Part shown: in pieces, positions 33,014 to 45,700 of the stretch
Layout: every line of letters starts with the position of its first letter
Position numbering within the stretch: position 1 is the first letter of the stretch
Made by a program: the position numbers and the translations under genes
Notes under the pieces: generated by a model
The model's input: only the letters and a program-made list of their open reading frames with translations
What the model was told of the DNA's origin: nothing
The model's database searches: none
DNA from: Phoronis australis
Lineage: Eukaryota; Phoronida; Phoronidae
Length of the DNA: 64,000 nucleotides
Assembly: GCA_002633005.1 (NCBI GenBank)
Contig: NMRA01000122.1
Coordinates: forward strand, 790,518 to 854,517
Reading direction: 5' to 3'

Positions 33014-34628
33014 GTAACCGGACTATATAGTGCCAATGCTTTAAGCTCTGTGCTTGATTCAAAGCGTAGTTACAGTCTGTGTAGACTTGTAACTAGTAAT
33101 GCCAAACGTTCATTCAGCCTCGTTCAAATAATGCGTGTGAGGTCAATTTTGTACGTGGATTTTATTTTTTCTACTGGTAATTTAGAAAGTTTACTCGCTT
33201 GTGTCGAGCTCTGCCATATGTGCTGTATTTGCTTGACAGCAAGCAAGGATTTCAAAGAATTTTGGAATGTGCTACCTACTGAGTTTGGACTTGGTTGTTA
33301 TGAAACATACCTGGGATCTGTTCCAAGAAAACTGAATTAGCCGAGACAAATCTTAAAATGGCAGTCAATTTTAAGATAAAATTAGAATTGTCTTTAGTCC
33401 GTTTCAAGAAATAGATCGTAAGTTTTTTGTCTTAATTTTGACTAACTTGCCAGATGTGGAAGATTCAAAGTTTGGAAGTTGAGATAAATCTAAGACTTAG
33501 TCAAAAATGAACTTACGTAAGCCTGTTTCTAGCAACAGGCTCCTGGATTATAAAACAATCAACCTGTTTCATTCACGCGTCTTCACAAATATTGGCAACA
33601 TCAAACTATAGAAATCTGCAATTGAATAACGGCACTTGTAAATCTACAACACGCGGTCGTCTTGAAATGTCCTTGTGCATCCTTGGCCTGAGGTCATATG
33701 CAAATTATTTCCAATCAACTGTCTGAGTCATTAAAGACACTCAAAGCTGGTCACACGTTTAGATGCATCCATAACTTTCAGTGGGCACAGTAAAACATGG
33801 CGCAACATATTCACAAGGAATTGCATATATATAGAATTGTTGCGATCCACTTCATCAAGGTTATGGTTTTGCTAAGGTTATGAATTCCCTAAGCTCGGGC
33901 AAACTGTGTTCGTACGTGTCGGTAAACATTTATGTACACACAGTTTATGTGTCTAGTATGGATAGGTCCCTTGTATGTGTTGCCTCCTGTTGTGGTTTTG
34001 TTGTTGGGGAGGTGTGACATACATGTGTATAAAGCCTCTCTAGATTGCTTTCCAATAGGCATTAGCCTCTTCGCTGAGTGGTTTGGATGCTCAACTGTTG
34101 TGCCAGCGGCCTGACCGAGTTCATTGGTAGTGGTCAACAGGTAGATTTGTCTACATTAGTGCCCAATAATGAGATCCACAAACTGAAGAGGCACCCACAG
34201 GTAGAAAGGGAGTTATTCACTTGTCCATGTCAGCATCACCGGTGGTGTCTTGGGTGTTGTGGGCATTGTAGTATTCGTTGGGTGTTTTTGCTTTCGTTAT
34301 TGACGGTTCCAAATGCATCATTCCATTTCGCCAAGTGTGACTCCCTCGAGGTGCTTCCGTATAGATCAGTTGACCAATACAAGTTGTTTCACATTACTGA
34401 CATAACTGTAAGAACAACATGTGGCAGCAGACCTTGTTAGCACATTGCCAGGTTTATTTCGATGATAGCAGGTCAAGACATAATGATCTCGTAAATGGTC
34501 CTGGTCGACATAATTTAGCCTCGTTTGTATCAAGCTGACTCTTGAGCTGTTTCAACCTGTCGTGTGTGTGTGTGGCCTAAATGTTCACCTGTAAACCAAT
34601 TAAAACAATATGTTTTTTATAATTTCAG

Positions 34629-37600
34629 ATGTTTACGGCGACTTCCAAAATAGTGAAGCCGCAAGGCGAAAAAACGGATGACTTTGAGTCTTCAATCTCA
34701 CAGGTAGGATTGTTGCATCAATAAATTTCCTTTTTTGCTAAGTGAATAAGATTTTCCAAGTTTTGACATTCAACCATATCCCTGAATAAAAATAATTGCA
34801 GGCGGTCTGGTACACGTAGTAGAGGTACTCAGGTGGGCCCATTGCACTGATCACCTGTAACCATTTTTATGGTTTATTAAGACGTGTTCCTTAACCTTGG
34901 TCCAAAAAGTTAAGGTAGGTGGATACACAAAAAATAAATATTTTTGACTGTTTTTTACATTTTTATGTCATCCTAATCTTTAATTCTTGATGCACAGTAT
35001 ACTGAAGAAAAATAAAATCATTCTGAAAATCCAAAAGTTGTTTTTTAGCTATATTTGACCAAGCCTCAGTAAGTCGTATGGCTTGAGTGCTCACCAGCTC
35101 AGTGATTGACAACTGGGGCGGAGCTTATATACAAGGACACTAGCTCTAATCTAACCCTGTCAACAAGCATTGCGTAACTAGGCAATCGGGAGTGCTGTAC
35201 CAGCTGATATTGGTGTTGTAGCAAGACCAATAATAAAATAATTCTATTTTTGACCATGTGAAAGTTGGTAGTGAAATGGTGAACTAGCTCCTGTTCCGAG
35301 CCTGAGCCCGTTTGTGTATCTGCAAAGTACGCCAAGTCCTACCGAAGCCATCACTGCACTCAGCTTGAGGAGTCAGTGCAGAAATTGTGCATGTAAAAGA
35401 GAAGTCGGTAATATGAGGTAAGGTGTCTTGCGAGAGGACGCTGAGCATCGACGTGGGTGGTGTTGCACGATTCGGTGAGAGTGCATGCACGCGCTGTGAA
35501 GACAAGCCGCGCGCGCGACACATTGACAACTACATGCCGTCAGAGTAGAGTCTTCGCAGATAAACCGTGCTTCTGTGCTGGGAACGNNNNNNNNNNNNNN
35601 NNNNNNNNNNNNNNNNNNNNNNNNNNNNNNNNNNNNNNNNNNNNNNNNNNNNNNNNNNNNNNNNNNNNNNNNNNNNNNNNNNNNNNNNNNNNNNNNNNNN
35701 NNNNNNNNNNNNNNNNNNNNNNNNNNNNNNNNNNNNNNNNNNNNNNNNNNNNNNNNNNNNNNNNNNNNNNNNNNNNNNNNNNNNNNNNNNNNNNNNNNNN
35801 NNNNNNNNNNNNNNNNNNNNNNNNNNNNNNNNNNNNNNNNNNNNNNNNNNNNNNNNNNNNNNNNNNNNNNNNNNNNNNNNNNNNNNNNNNNNNNNNNNNN
35901 NNNNNNNNNNNNNNNNNNNNNNNNNNNNNNNNNNNNNNNNNNNNNNNNNNNNNNNNNNNNNNNNNNNNNNNNNNNNNNNNNNNNNNNNNNNNNNNNNNNN
36001 NNNNNNNNNNNNNNNNNNNNNNNNNNNNNNNNNNNNNNNNNNNNNNNNNNNNNNNNNNNNNNNNNNNNNNNNNNNNNNNNNNNNNNNNNNNNNNNNNNNN
36101 NNNNNNNNNNNNNNNAAATCGCGTGCCAGGGTTTTTTGATAAATGGACCAGATTTTTAGTTATAAGACGGAAAGTGACCAAATGACAAAAAGTGGCGTGC
36201 TTGCCCCAACTCACACACAAAAAATGCCACAAAATCAAGATCATAATGATTTTGTACATATATTTGGTATGGATAAGTAGAATATTGCGTAAGGAAACAG
36301 TTGATGATGATCCCTGTGCATTTTGAAAAAAAATTCGAGGTAAAATTGGATTTTTTGAAAATTAAAAAATACGATTTTTTAAAAAAACGAACTACATAAA
36401 AAACTTTTTTTTCCGATTTTTGTCACTTTCAGAGTCATGTCTAACTAGTTAAAACTCCCTTTTTACTCATTTTAGTTAGGAACCTGGAGATTTGATCAGT
36501 GTATACACCTACCTTAAGATAGGAAGAAACAAAACCTGCGGCCACCTGTTGGAAAATGTAGCCTAGAGGAAATACCTCCACTCCACCAAGTGCCTACAGT
36601 ACTAAGTTCATGAAGTTCAGTGGGTCAATATGCAATTTTGGCGGAGTTTTACTAAGTTTAAGTTTGTGTTTTCTACTATAACAACAAGAGGGGATCCAAA
36701 TGCAAATCCAACTTTTGTTGCAATCATTTATGTAAATTGTGCTTTGTGTTGGACATTATGCACAATTTTTTGTGCGACAGAAATCCTGATTCTTAGAGAA
36801 TTTGAAGAAAGACATCCCAGGACATTTTTTTCTGTTATTGGTGCAGTTAATTGCTACGACTTGGCTGCAGCCGACATGTTTAACACTTTCTACCACTGTA
36901 GCCACTAGATGGCAGCTAGTTTGAGCCCAGGCAGTTCTGGAATTCCCGAGGTTAGTTATTTCCCTATCCAAAATGTTTGCTAGGATTGTATTTAGCATGT
37001 CACAAGTGTGAATTGGATTTCTGTTTATTGATTTCTGTGCGACCGCTACAGTATGAGCCTAGAGGCCACTTGTAATCTTGAGCACCAAAAACAGGGTTGG
37101 GGTTTTGTTGGACGTTTGTGTATAATCTTATGGGCTTGTGTTGCATCATTCGTGGGTGACTCAATAGGTTGTTGTCTTACACATTCGATGTATGCACATT
37201 GGGACGGTTTGTTTAGGCAGCTTCACGTCAACTTGCCTAGGGCCAGTGAGGGAGGAGCTTGATGTTATGTAGACTTGAGAGTAACTAAGAAGGGGATGGG
37301 CTTATACATGACCAGGGTGGCTTATACACAAGAAATACTAAGCTTAAGCTAACACTTCTGCAGATACAGTATTTATTTCGCATCCAGTTTACAACCATTG
37401 TTGGCTTTCACCTAGTGTACATTACGGTGTCAATCATTATGCTTCATGTTTCAGGCATTGTTGGATCTGGAGATCAACACTGACCTGAAAGCAAACCTTA
37501 GGGAGCTGCACATAGCTGGAGCAAAAGTGAGTTGTGAAGAAACCCCTAATATGATCTCATGGTTGGTCAACAGTTGCTGTTTACTAATGCAGAGCTAGTT

Positions 37601-40600
37601 CACCAAAGCAACAGTCATGATAGATGAAATATGTCAGTATTAAGTATGCATTTGCAGACCAGACATGAGAAGTGTTTTTAGTCGTACTAGGAATTAATTT
37701 CCTAATCTCAGTCTTCTAGGTAAAAGCTATTTTTCAATAACTTCTTAGAAGTAAATCCTCCACTAGAATATTAGTGAGATCTGGATTTCATTTAGTCTTG
37801 TGTGTGACGTTTGTAACAAACATAAAAGTGTATTGTTTGTATTGGAGATTATGCTTAAAGTGGTTGTAACGCATGGCATTGCTGTCTACAGTGGTCTCAA
37901 CACGTATCTGGTCAGACTTAGTGCTCGACTTGAAGTGCCTGCAGTGCTCTTCTCCTCATTGTAGTTACTAACCAAAACCAAAGCATGTATCAACTGTTGC
38001 ACAACAGTCTGCTTTAGTATTAGATACAAACTGCTCACGTAGGTCATAGCTATATCCATTCTTCCATTGCGTTTTCTTGACCTCGAGCCTCGAGGTATTG
38101 TTAAATGAAGTTTCCTGTTTCGTGTGCTTTGTTTGGTATGCCTTGTCAGTCTTCCATGCCGAACTGTGCACATGTTTATTGGTCAGTCCAGTGACTTTAG
38201 AATCTTATGAAGGACATAAGTGTGGCTGGCCTTAAGTCAAAGTGAGCTGTTGCAAGTTATGGAGTGGTAACCTTGTTGGAATCGACCCATTTGTATTTTA
38301 CAGGAAATCGATGTGCAAGGAAAAAAGGCCATCATCATCTTTGTCCCTGTGCCACAGCTGAAGAGCTACCAGAGGGTGCAGTCAAGACTTGTACGTGAGT
38401 TGGAGAAGAAATTCAGCGGCAAGCACGTCGTTTTTATTGCACAGGTTGGTGTCTGACTTCTGTATCTTAATCAGTAGTTGCATGGCATGCTTTCAGTTCA
38501 AAAGTAGCTCTTCAAACTCAGTTTTTTCAATTAGTCACTATGCGATTGACTTTTTTAATAGAACACAAGGTCAATTTCAGCTATACAATATGCCCCATAT
38601 AAGTAAAGATAATGTCTAGGAAGACTCATCTATTGAAGTAGTGCATAGAGCAATATCCTTTCAACTTGACAGATTATGCAAATGTGCCGTCTTTTATTGC
38701 ATTTAAAAATGAAATGTCATTTATTTAACTATGTCAGCTTGACACTTAGATGCAATTTACTGTGTTTGTCTTTCTTTTTGTCAATTTTGCTAGACGTCTC
38801 CTATTTGTCCACCCTAATCCCAGATAGCTTATCAACTGTTGTCTGGTTTCGCTGTGGACAACAATAACATTTATTGACTAACAACCAGTGTATTTTCATA
38901 TACTCTGGTATCTTGTTGGTAAATAACATTTTCTTCATGAAATAACGTAATTAAGAGTGTGGTTCAAGTTGTCGCGTTAATGTTCATCATGGTTTTTCTT
39001 TACGATTTAATGGTTTTCAGCGTCGCATTCTACCTAAACCAACAAGAAAAACAAGGACAAAAAATAAGCAGAAGCGTCCCAGGAGGTAAGTCTGTTGGGA
39101 TCAAAAACTGGTGTAACTTATCTTGTCCGTGAAGTAAAGTGGTTTGTTCTTAAAAGGTCACTTAAGACTTTGGGTGATTTCCAACAATCGAGAGATTTCG
39201 GTAAAACGGGGACTGATGACATGATTTTCTGTATGCAGCGTCTGCCCCATGTTCTTGTTTGCAAGTTGTTTAAAAAGATTGCAGTTTGTATGGTGGTTAA
39301 ATTGTACTAAACGTCTGATTTAAACTTTGTGAGATGCTCAGTTTATGTATTTCTTAAGTGACCACAACTCTTTACTGTGCATTTTCAGCCGAACTCTGAC
39401 GGCTGTGCACGACAGTATACTGGAGGACCTCTGCTTCCCGTCTGAAATTGTTGGAAAGAGGATCCGTGTGAAGATTGACGGCTCACGTACGATCAAGGTG
39501 CATCTCGACAAGCTGCAACAGACTAATGTGGAACACAAGGTCAGTTTAGCAGGCTTCTTTTCACTTGGATTGTTATGTCAGAATGTAACTGTACTTGTTA
39601 CAGGGCTTCGCATTTTCCTCTCTTGGTTTCAATTTCCTCTTATTTGATTTCTAGTCTCCTCTTTCTTCATCTCTTTTATTATTATTTTGACTTAATTCAT
39701 GCAAAAACGTTTATTTCAGTTAAATTCTACAACACAAAAGTTATTTCTATCACACAAGCTAACATATTGGTGTAACGATGCGTCACCAGGAACATTTTCC
39801 TCCCTTTTGTAATAGGTCATTCTAAGCTTTGTTGATATAATTTTGTGGTCGCATGCCTTCGTCATCTGCCTGCTGTTACCCTTGCTTGTCCGTTGATTGT
39901 CCCAAAAGTTGCGTGACGTGGTCACGTCGACACCAGATGGTTTCAGCTCTGTCATCGTAGTGGCCAAATGTGTATAATTTTATGACACCTTGAAGTGATG
40001 GCATTGTGACTGGCCTGCGCCAGTTGTTAATGTGACAAATCTGACAACCATAGCACCCCTGGTGGCCATTTTAATGTTTTTGCAAGATAGTGGTTGTCCA
40101 TTGATTATAGTCCAAGTTGCTTCACAAATTTTTGATAGGCCTTTGCCAGAGGTGTATGACCGGGACGCACTAGCACCAGTTGATTTTCAGCTTTGATACC
40201 ATAGTGGACAAGTGTGTCTAATTATGTTACTTATATTAAAAATACCCCTAGAAGAAAAAGTTTGTGGTGCAGTCTTAGGCACATTTCAATGCTTTGCTTT
40301 ACTTATGTAATTGTATCGTATTGTATTTATTGAGTCATAGGTCACAGTGTTGACTACTAATTCATATTCCAACTCGTATCTGGTTCCTGGCAAACTCATC
40401 TCAACCGTATTTTTGCTTGAATAGCCTAAACCTCAACTCCATCCTGTAGATAACTACTTTTTTAGGAAATATTTCACGTGTGAGTCAGTCGCACAATGAA
40501 TCAAGAGTCATAGACTCATTATGATTGGTTTAAAGTTTCTTGTGTCTGGATGTTACTATTCTGTAGCATTAGTCCACCCTAATAGCCAGATGACTTGTCC

Positions 40601-41165
40601 TGTAGTTGTCTGGTTTCGCAGTGGACGACAGGAATGTTAATTTGTACTAAAACACTAAAGATAAGCTGTGATTTTTAGTGAAGTTGCAAATTACATACTC
40701 TTATGATATGAATTGCCACTTGCAGGAATGTCCCAGAACATTATTGCTAGGCTTAATAAATCGTTCTGCACTTGTCACACTCAGAAGTGTTTGTGGCCCT
40801 ACATTTTGAAATGCTTTTTTCTACCTTTGCAAAAGAGGGTTGAATCCAGAAGTGTGTTTGAGATATCAGTACTCAGTTCTACCAGTCTCATGAGGGCTGG
40901 GCCCTATAGACGCAAGTCACTCGCGAGCAATTCTGGTGTTGTGATCATGTCTTTTTTCTTACGCATGCCGATATCTTTTGATCATGCCGTCTGGTGAGTG
41001 ATATGCATCTATATAACTCAGCCCTAGGCAAGTCATTTATCACCGAGTGGAGACGCCAATATTGTAGTTGTGATTGTTCTTTTTCAGCTGGATACATTCA
41101 CTGCCGTCTACAAAAAGCTCACTGGAAAAGATGTGTCCTTCGAATTCCCAGACTATGTCTTGTAA
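34629..41165 (+). CDS. RPS7: 40S ribosomal protein S7 (eS7), complete
   Basis: Six coding exons join in phase: 34629-34703, 37455-37526, 38304-38444, 39021-39085, 39389-39539 and 41088-41165, giving 193 residues against 194 in human. The start [15 protein letters not shown] and blocks [67 protein letters not shown] and [14 protein letters not shown] match eukaryotic eS7 throughout. eS7 is a small-subunit protein needed for processing of the 18S rRNA precursor. The ATG follows directly on the acceptor TTTCAG, so a non-coding first exon exists upstream. The first coding intron contains the 529-bp N gap. Two later introns carry candidate H/ACA snoRNAs, and ribosomal protein genes commonly host such RNAs. 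Confidence 0.97.
35587..36115. other. assembly gap of 529 N in an RPS7 intron
   Basis: Unknown bases only. Open frames spanning it are artefacts. Confidence 0.99.
38807..38866 (+). ncRNA. candidate H/ACA snoRNA 3' hairpin in an RPS7 intron
   Basis: GTCCAC (38807) pairs with GTGGAC (38854-38859) and CCAGAT pairs with GTCTGG in an inner stem. An internal loop between them (CCTAATC opposite TTTCGCT) has the form of a pseudouridylation pocket. ACA follows at 38861-38863. The same hairpin recurs in another RPS7 intron at 40572. The 5' hairpin and H box were not identified with confidence. Confidence 0.45.
40168..40213 (+). ncRNA. weaker H/ACA-like hairpin in an RPS7 intron
   Basis: CACTA (40168) pairs with TAGTG (40202-40206), and AGTTGA pairs with TCAGCT inside. 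ACA lies at 40208-40210. A related but less well pairing sequence lies at about 39888-39970 in the same intron, so the segment appears duplicated. This is suggestive only. Confidence 0.25.
40572..40633 (+). ncRNA. candidate H/ACA snoRNA 3' hairpin, paralogue of that at 38807
   Basis: GTCCACCCTAAT, then CCAGAT, TTGTCTGGTTTCGC and GTGGAC repeat the 38807 hairpin, with matching stems and a nearly identical internal loop. ACA follows at 40628-40630. The apical part differs, as expected when only stem and pocket are conserved. Confidence 0.45.
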
Positions 41166-41182
41166 ACTGCAAAAATACGTAA

Positions 41183-41188
41183 AATAAA
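41183..41188 (+). terminator. poly(A) signal of RPS7
   Basis: AATAAA 18 bases after the RPS7 stop codon. The very short 3' untranslated region is usual for ribosomal protein mRNAs. Confidence 0.7.
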
Positions 41189-41189
41189 A

Positions 41190-42434
41190 AATCTAAAAAT
41201 GCTTTAACCCCGTTTGTTCATTGTACACAGATGTCTCCACCAAGTATGACTTGAAGATTTCGTCTTACCATGGGAATAATACTTATGTATCCACATTCTA
41301 ACATGGTGGAAATACACACCAACTCCAATAGCCCCATCTCCAGTTGGCGTCATACCCATTATCAAAATCCTTGATATGCCACCTAGTAACCACTCAAAAG
41401 GTAGTCTTAGCAAGACACTACATTAAAAACTAATGTGTATGCATTCGTTCGTCTTCTGAAAAAATTGTGTGGGAATGAACTATTTTTCAATAGTGAAGCA
41501 TGATTTTAAAGATGAGGTAGGCACAAACCAGATTCGTTATTTATTAAAGTTATTGCACTTTCTGTGCACATGCATTGGGTCACTAAATATTTGTGGCTAT
41601 GATCCAAGTTTTCCAAAAGAACTGCTTACCAGTCCTGTACATGGGACTCTAAATTGCATCAAAATTAAGACCACAACACTGGTGAAAAAGTTTGAATGTA
41701 AAATTCAACATTTTTAAAATTTCCAAGTCGCATCTTTCCCCCAACACTTGCCATGTTGCATTGCGCATGCAAGCCACTGCTCTGCATCTAAAAACAAAAA
41801 TACCCCAACTGCCCAATTCATGAAAAGTGAATTTAAACCTTCCTTGAATGGATTTTTGGTTTGGTCTATCTATACGTTCCTAGTGATACTTAAGTTACAT
41901 AACAACTCGCTTTTATCGTCGCCCAAGTATGCAAATGTACCAAGCTGTCAACATCAGATACGGACTACCCTAAAGACGTAGATTTACTAAGTTGTCTTTA
42001 GAATGCATTGCTGGAGAACATGTCTGTAAAAGGTTGTCTATCATATAAGTGACTTATCAAATAAATTTGGGATGTTTGACCTTGATCCCAATCCTTAAAA
42101 AAGAACTTACCCGTGCTCCATGTGTAAAATTACTTGCCATGTCAAGTCAATTTATTGCGCATCGTCTCTCAACTGTTGTCAGTTTAACTGTTTTCCCCGA
42201 GAACAGAAATCACAAAAATGCATTGTTTAAGCCTGACCACCATAGTACCATATTCAACATTACATAATTTCTCTAGCAACCTTTCCATGGCACAAAAGAA
42301 AAAATCCAAAATGTACTTGCACATAAAAATAGTGACAAAAATCATCTCTTGCGACATGATTGGTTGAAACTTCCAAATTGGGCTGCTTCATAAGCAGACA
42401 ACTTGTCAGTTCATTTTTATGGCAGACATCAATT
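41190..42434. other. no gene recognised between RPS7 and the Ty3 element
   Basis: AT-rich intergenic sequence without convincing exons or repeats. Confidence 0.35.
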
Positions 42435-42439
42435 GTTAC

Positions 42440-42583
42440 TGTTTATGGTACTAGATCAGCTGTTCCTTTGCGCATGCGCAGTCGTCTTGTATTATCCATC
42501 TTAGCTAATAAACGGTGATCTTACTCACTCTCTGAAAGTCCCTGTTATACCCAACAATCGGCCGTGCGAAACCGATTGTTACA
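42440..42583 (+). repeat. 5' LTR (144 bp)
   Basis: It begins TGTTTATGGTACTAG and ends CGATTGTTACA. An AATAAA-type signal occurs inside (CTAATAAACG). It differs from the 3' LTR at a single base (AAACGGTG here, AAACGTTG there). Confidence 0.95.
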
Positions 42584-42601
42584 TGGTGGCAGCAGTGGGA
42601 T
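42584..42601 (+). other. primer-binding site
   Basis: TGGTGGCAGCAGTGGGAT directly follows the 5' LTR and starts with the TGG complementary to a tRNA CCA end. From memory it is one mismatch from the complement of a tRNA-Leu 3' end. Confidence 0.75.
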
Positions 42602-42780
42602 TGGCCCAGGACCGGTTTGATGCAACCTGTTGGTGAGCTTTGAACTGAAACCTACCCAAACTAAGCGATTCTGATCTCATCTAGTTCGGGCTCCGTCACT
42701 GTGACTGTGCCTCGCATATTTTCCGATAGAGCTCGCTACCGGACACTATCGTTTACACAACGCTCTCGCATTTGACAATC

Positions 42781-45700
42781 ATGTCGGACTCTGAAGAAAG
42801 CACACACTCACACAAACGGGCGATACATATTAAGCCTCCCAGCCCTGTTAAGCTGGCCACTGACCCTCAAGGGTAGTGGAAACTGTGGAAGCAAATATAT
42901 ACAAACTACTGCATAGTAACTGAACTTGACGACTCTCGTACGGAGGCGTACAAACGTGCATTTTTAATCTCAGTGATGGGCACAGAAGCACTCGAACTGT
43001 ACAACACGTGTGACCCTAAAGACACGGACACCGCCACTGACATTCTAAGAAAGCTTGATAACCGCATTCTCGGCAAGACCAATGAAACTTTTGAGCGGTA
43101 TTGTTTTAATGCAAGAAGTCAAAAATCGGGAGAGTCGGTAGATACTTACCTCGCTGAGCTAAAAAAACTTGCAAAAACGTGCAACTTCTGTGAATGTCTA
43201 CAGGATACTCTACTGCGCGACCGATTAGTCATTGGTGTGTTTGACTCGAAAACCAGAAAACGCTTGTTACAGGAACCGAATCTAACACTCGAGCTCTGTG
43301 TTGACATTTGCAAATCTTATGAAACTACGGACACTCAACTACGACAGATTTCTGGAACCACTGAGGTGAATAAAGTGTCCCGAAAGAATTGCAAACGGCC
43401 TCAACAACGTCAACACGCAGAAAAGAAGTGCAAATTCTGCACAAAGACTCATGTACTCAAAAAAGAGCTGTGTCCTGCATACGGCAAATCATGTAAAATC
43501 TGCCATCAGAAAAACCATTTTGCAGGCTCAGAGATGTGCAACAGTACCCAGACTGACCTCTCTCCCAAAAAGGGGCGCGTACACACTGTTCATGATGGAA
43601 GTGATAGTTCAGATGGTGAACTAATAAATGCTGTTAATACGTACAACCGAACTGATAAACCACTCTACTGTGAGATGTTGGTAGAAGGGCAACCAGTTAC
43701 ATTCCAAGTGGATGATGGGGCAACTGTATGCACTATACCCCACAAACTAGTCCCCCAGGCCCTACAAAGCCAGATAAAACTTCCATCAACGTCACTTCTC
43801 ATGTGGGACAAGTCGAAGTTCCAACCAATAGGGGAGGTGATACTGAAAGTGAGAAATCCTAAAAACAACAAAAAGTATAGAGTAAATTTCGTCACTTTCA
43901 ACAACAACCTCACACCACTTCTTGGACGACCTGTGGTTGAGAAGATGGGATTGGTAACAGTCAACTATGACGACTTCAAACAAGTGAACATTGTACAAGA
44001 TGAGTCGAATGTTTTCCAACACGAAGCATTCTCTGACGGACTCGGAAAGTTACCTGGCAAAGTCCACTTCGAGACGCGACCCGATGTAAAGCCAGTAATC
44101 TGTCCACCACGCAAACTACCTGTGTCACTGAAAGAAAAGGTACGTGCCGAACTAAACAGATTGATGCAACTTGGAGTCATCACTGAGGTAGACGAACCAT
44201 CTGACTGGGTCAGTCAGATGGCCGTCAGTGTCAAACGCTCGGGTGAACTACGCATATGCATCGATCCACGACCACTCAATGCTGCCCTCAAGCGGGAACA
44301 TTTCCAGTTACCAGTCATGGATGATCTTTTACCAAACCTTGTGAAGGCCAAAGTTTTCTCAAAACTGGACCTCACAAGTGGGTACTGGCATTGCGTTCTT
44401 GACGAGGCATCAAGCAAATTAACTACATTTGTCACCCCCTACGGTCGTTATCGATGGCTGAGACTACCTTTTGGCACTTCGGTCAGTTCTGAAATCTTCC
44501 AAAAGCGCCTGCTGTTAGCTGTGAACGGTCTGGACGGTGTTTTTTGCGTGGCTGACGACGTCGTCGTCTATGGTGTGGGTGACGATCTACAACAGGCTCA
44601 TGCCGACCATGACTCAAAGTTAGAGTCCTTTCTCAAACGGTGCAGCGACCAGGGCATCCGCCTAAACAAGAAGAAATGTGAGATTCGTAAAGCAGAGATA
44701 GCTTTTCTGGGTCATCGCCTCACATCAGATGGATTACAGATTGACCCTGACAAGTGTGCTGCAATTCTTGATCTACAGCCACCTACCAATGTTGAGGAGG
44801 TGCAACGTCTCAATGGCATGGTAAACTATCTTGCTAAGTTTCTGCCACGATTATCTGATATAATGGAACCTATTCGTCAACTCACACGACAAGATGTCCC
44901 ATGGCACTGGTCACACGTTCAAGATGAAGCTCTACAAGAAGTGAAGCACCTGATTACATCCGCACCCATCCTCAGCTACTACAACCCCCAAGAAGAACTG
45001 GTCATCCAGTGTGATGCTTCGGACAAAGGTCTTGGTGCTACCCTACTTCAGAAAGGCAAGCCTATCGCTTTTGCCAGTCGTGCATTGACGGATACAGAAA
45101 CCAGATATGCACAAATAGAGAAAGAAACCCTAAGTGTTGTGTTCGCGCTGAACAAGTTTCGTGAGTACACGTTCGGACGACACACAATAGTACACTCTGA
45201 TCACAAGCCTCTTGAGGCTATTGTCAGAAAACCTTTACACAAAGCACCTCGCCGCTTGCAAGGGATGTTGCTGAGCATTCTAGAATATGACATAGACATT
45301 GTGTGGAAACCCGGTAAGGAAATGCTCATCGCTGACATGTTGTCACGGGCATATCTCCCTTACCACTCCAGTGATGGTGTCCAATTCACTCACATCAACA
45401 TGGTTGGATGCTTATCCATCACCACCAAACGTCTAGAAACCATAAAAATCGAAACGGACCGTGACGACGTACTCCAGAAACTCAAAGAAGTCATACTTCG
45501 AGGTTGGCCGGATGACAAGAAGTCCCTACCGATTATACTTTACCCCTACTACCACTTCCGAGATGAACTAAGTGTTCAGAATGGTATGCTTTTTAAGGGT
45601 GAACGAGTCATCATCCCAGCCGCCCTTCGTCAAACTATGAAAGAGTCAATACACAAGTCTCACTTGGGTGTTGAAAGCTGTCTGCGACGTGCTCGAGAGT

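Noticed and set aside
34225-34295. Hydrophobic stretch VSITGGVLGVVGIVVFVGCF resembling a membrane helix
   Set aside because: The frame stops at once, no flanking exon sequence or splice sites fit, and it lies within the probable first intron of RPS7.
35457-36259. Long open frames across the N gap
   Set aside because: Unknown bases contain no stops; the frames are artefacts.
39205-39320. Possible C/D-box snoRNA in an RPS7 intron (TGATGA ... CTGA)
   Set aside because: The C box lacks the preceding purine, the boxes are over 100 bases apart and no terminal stem is evident.
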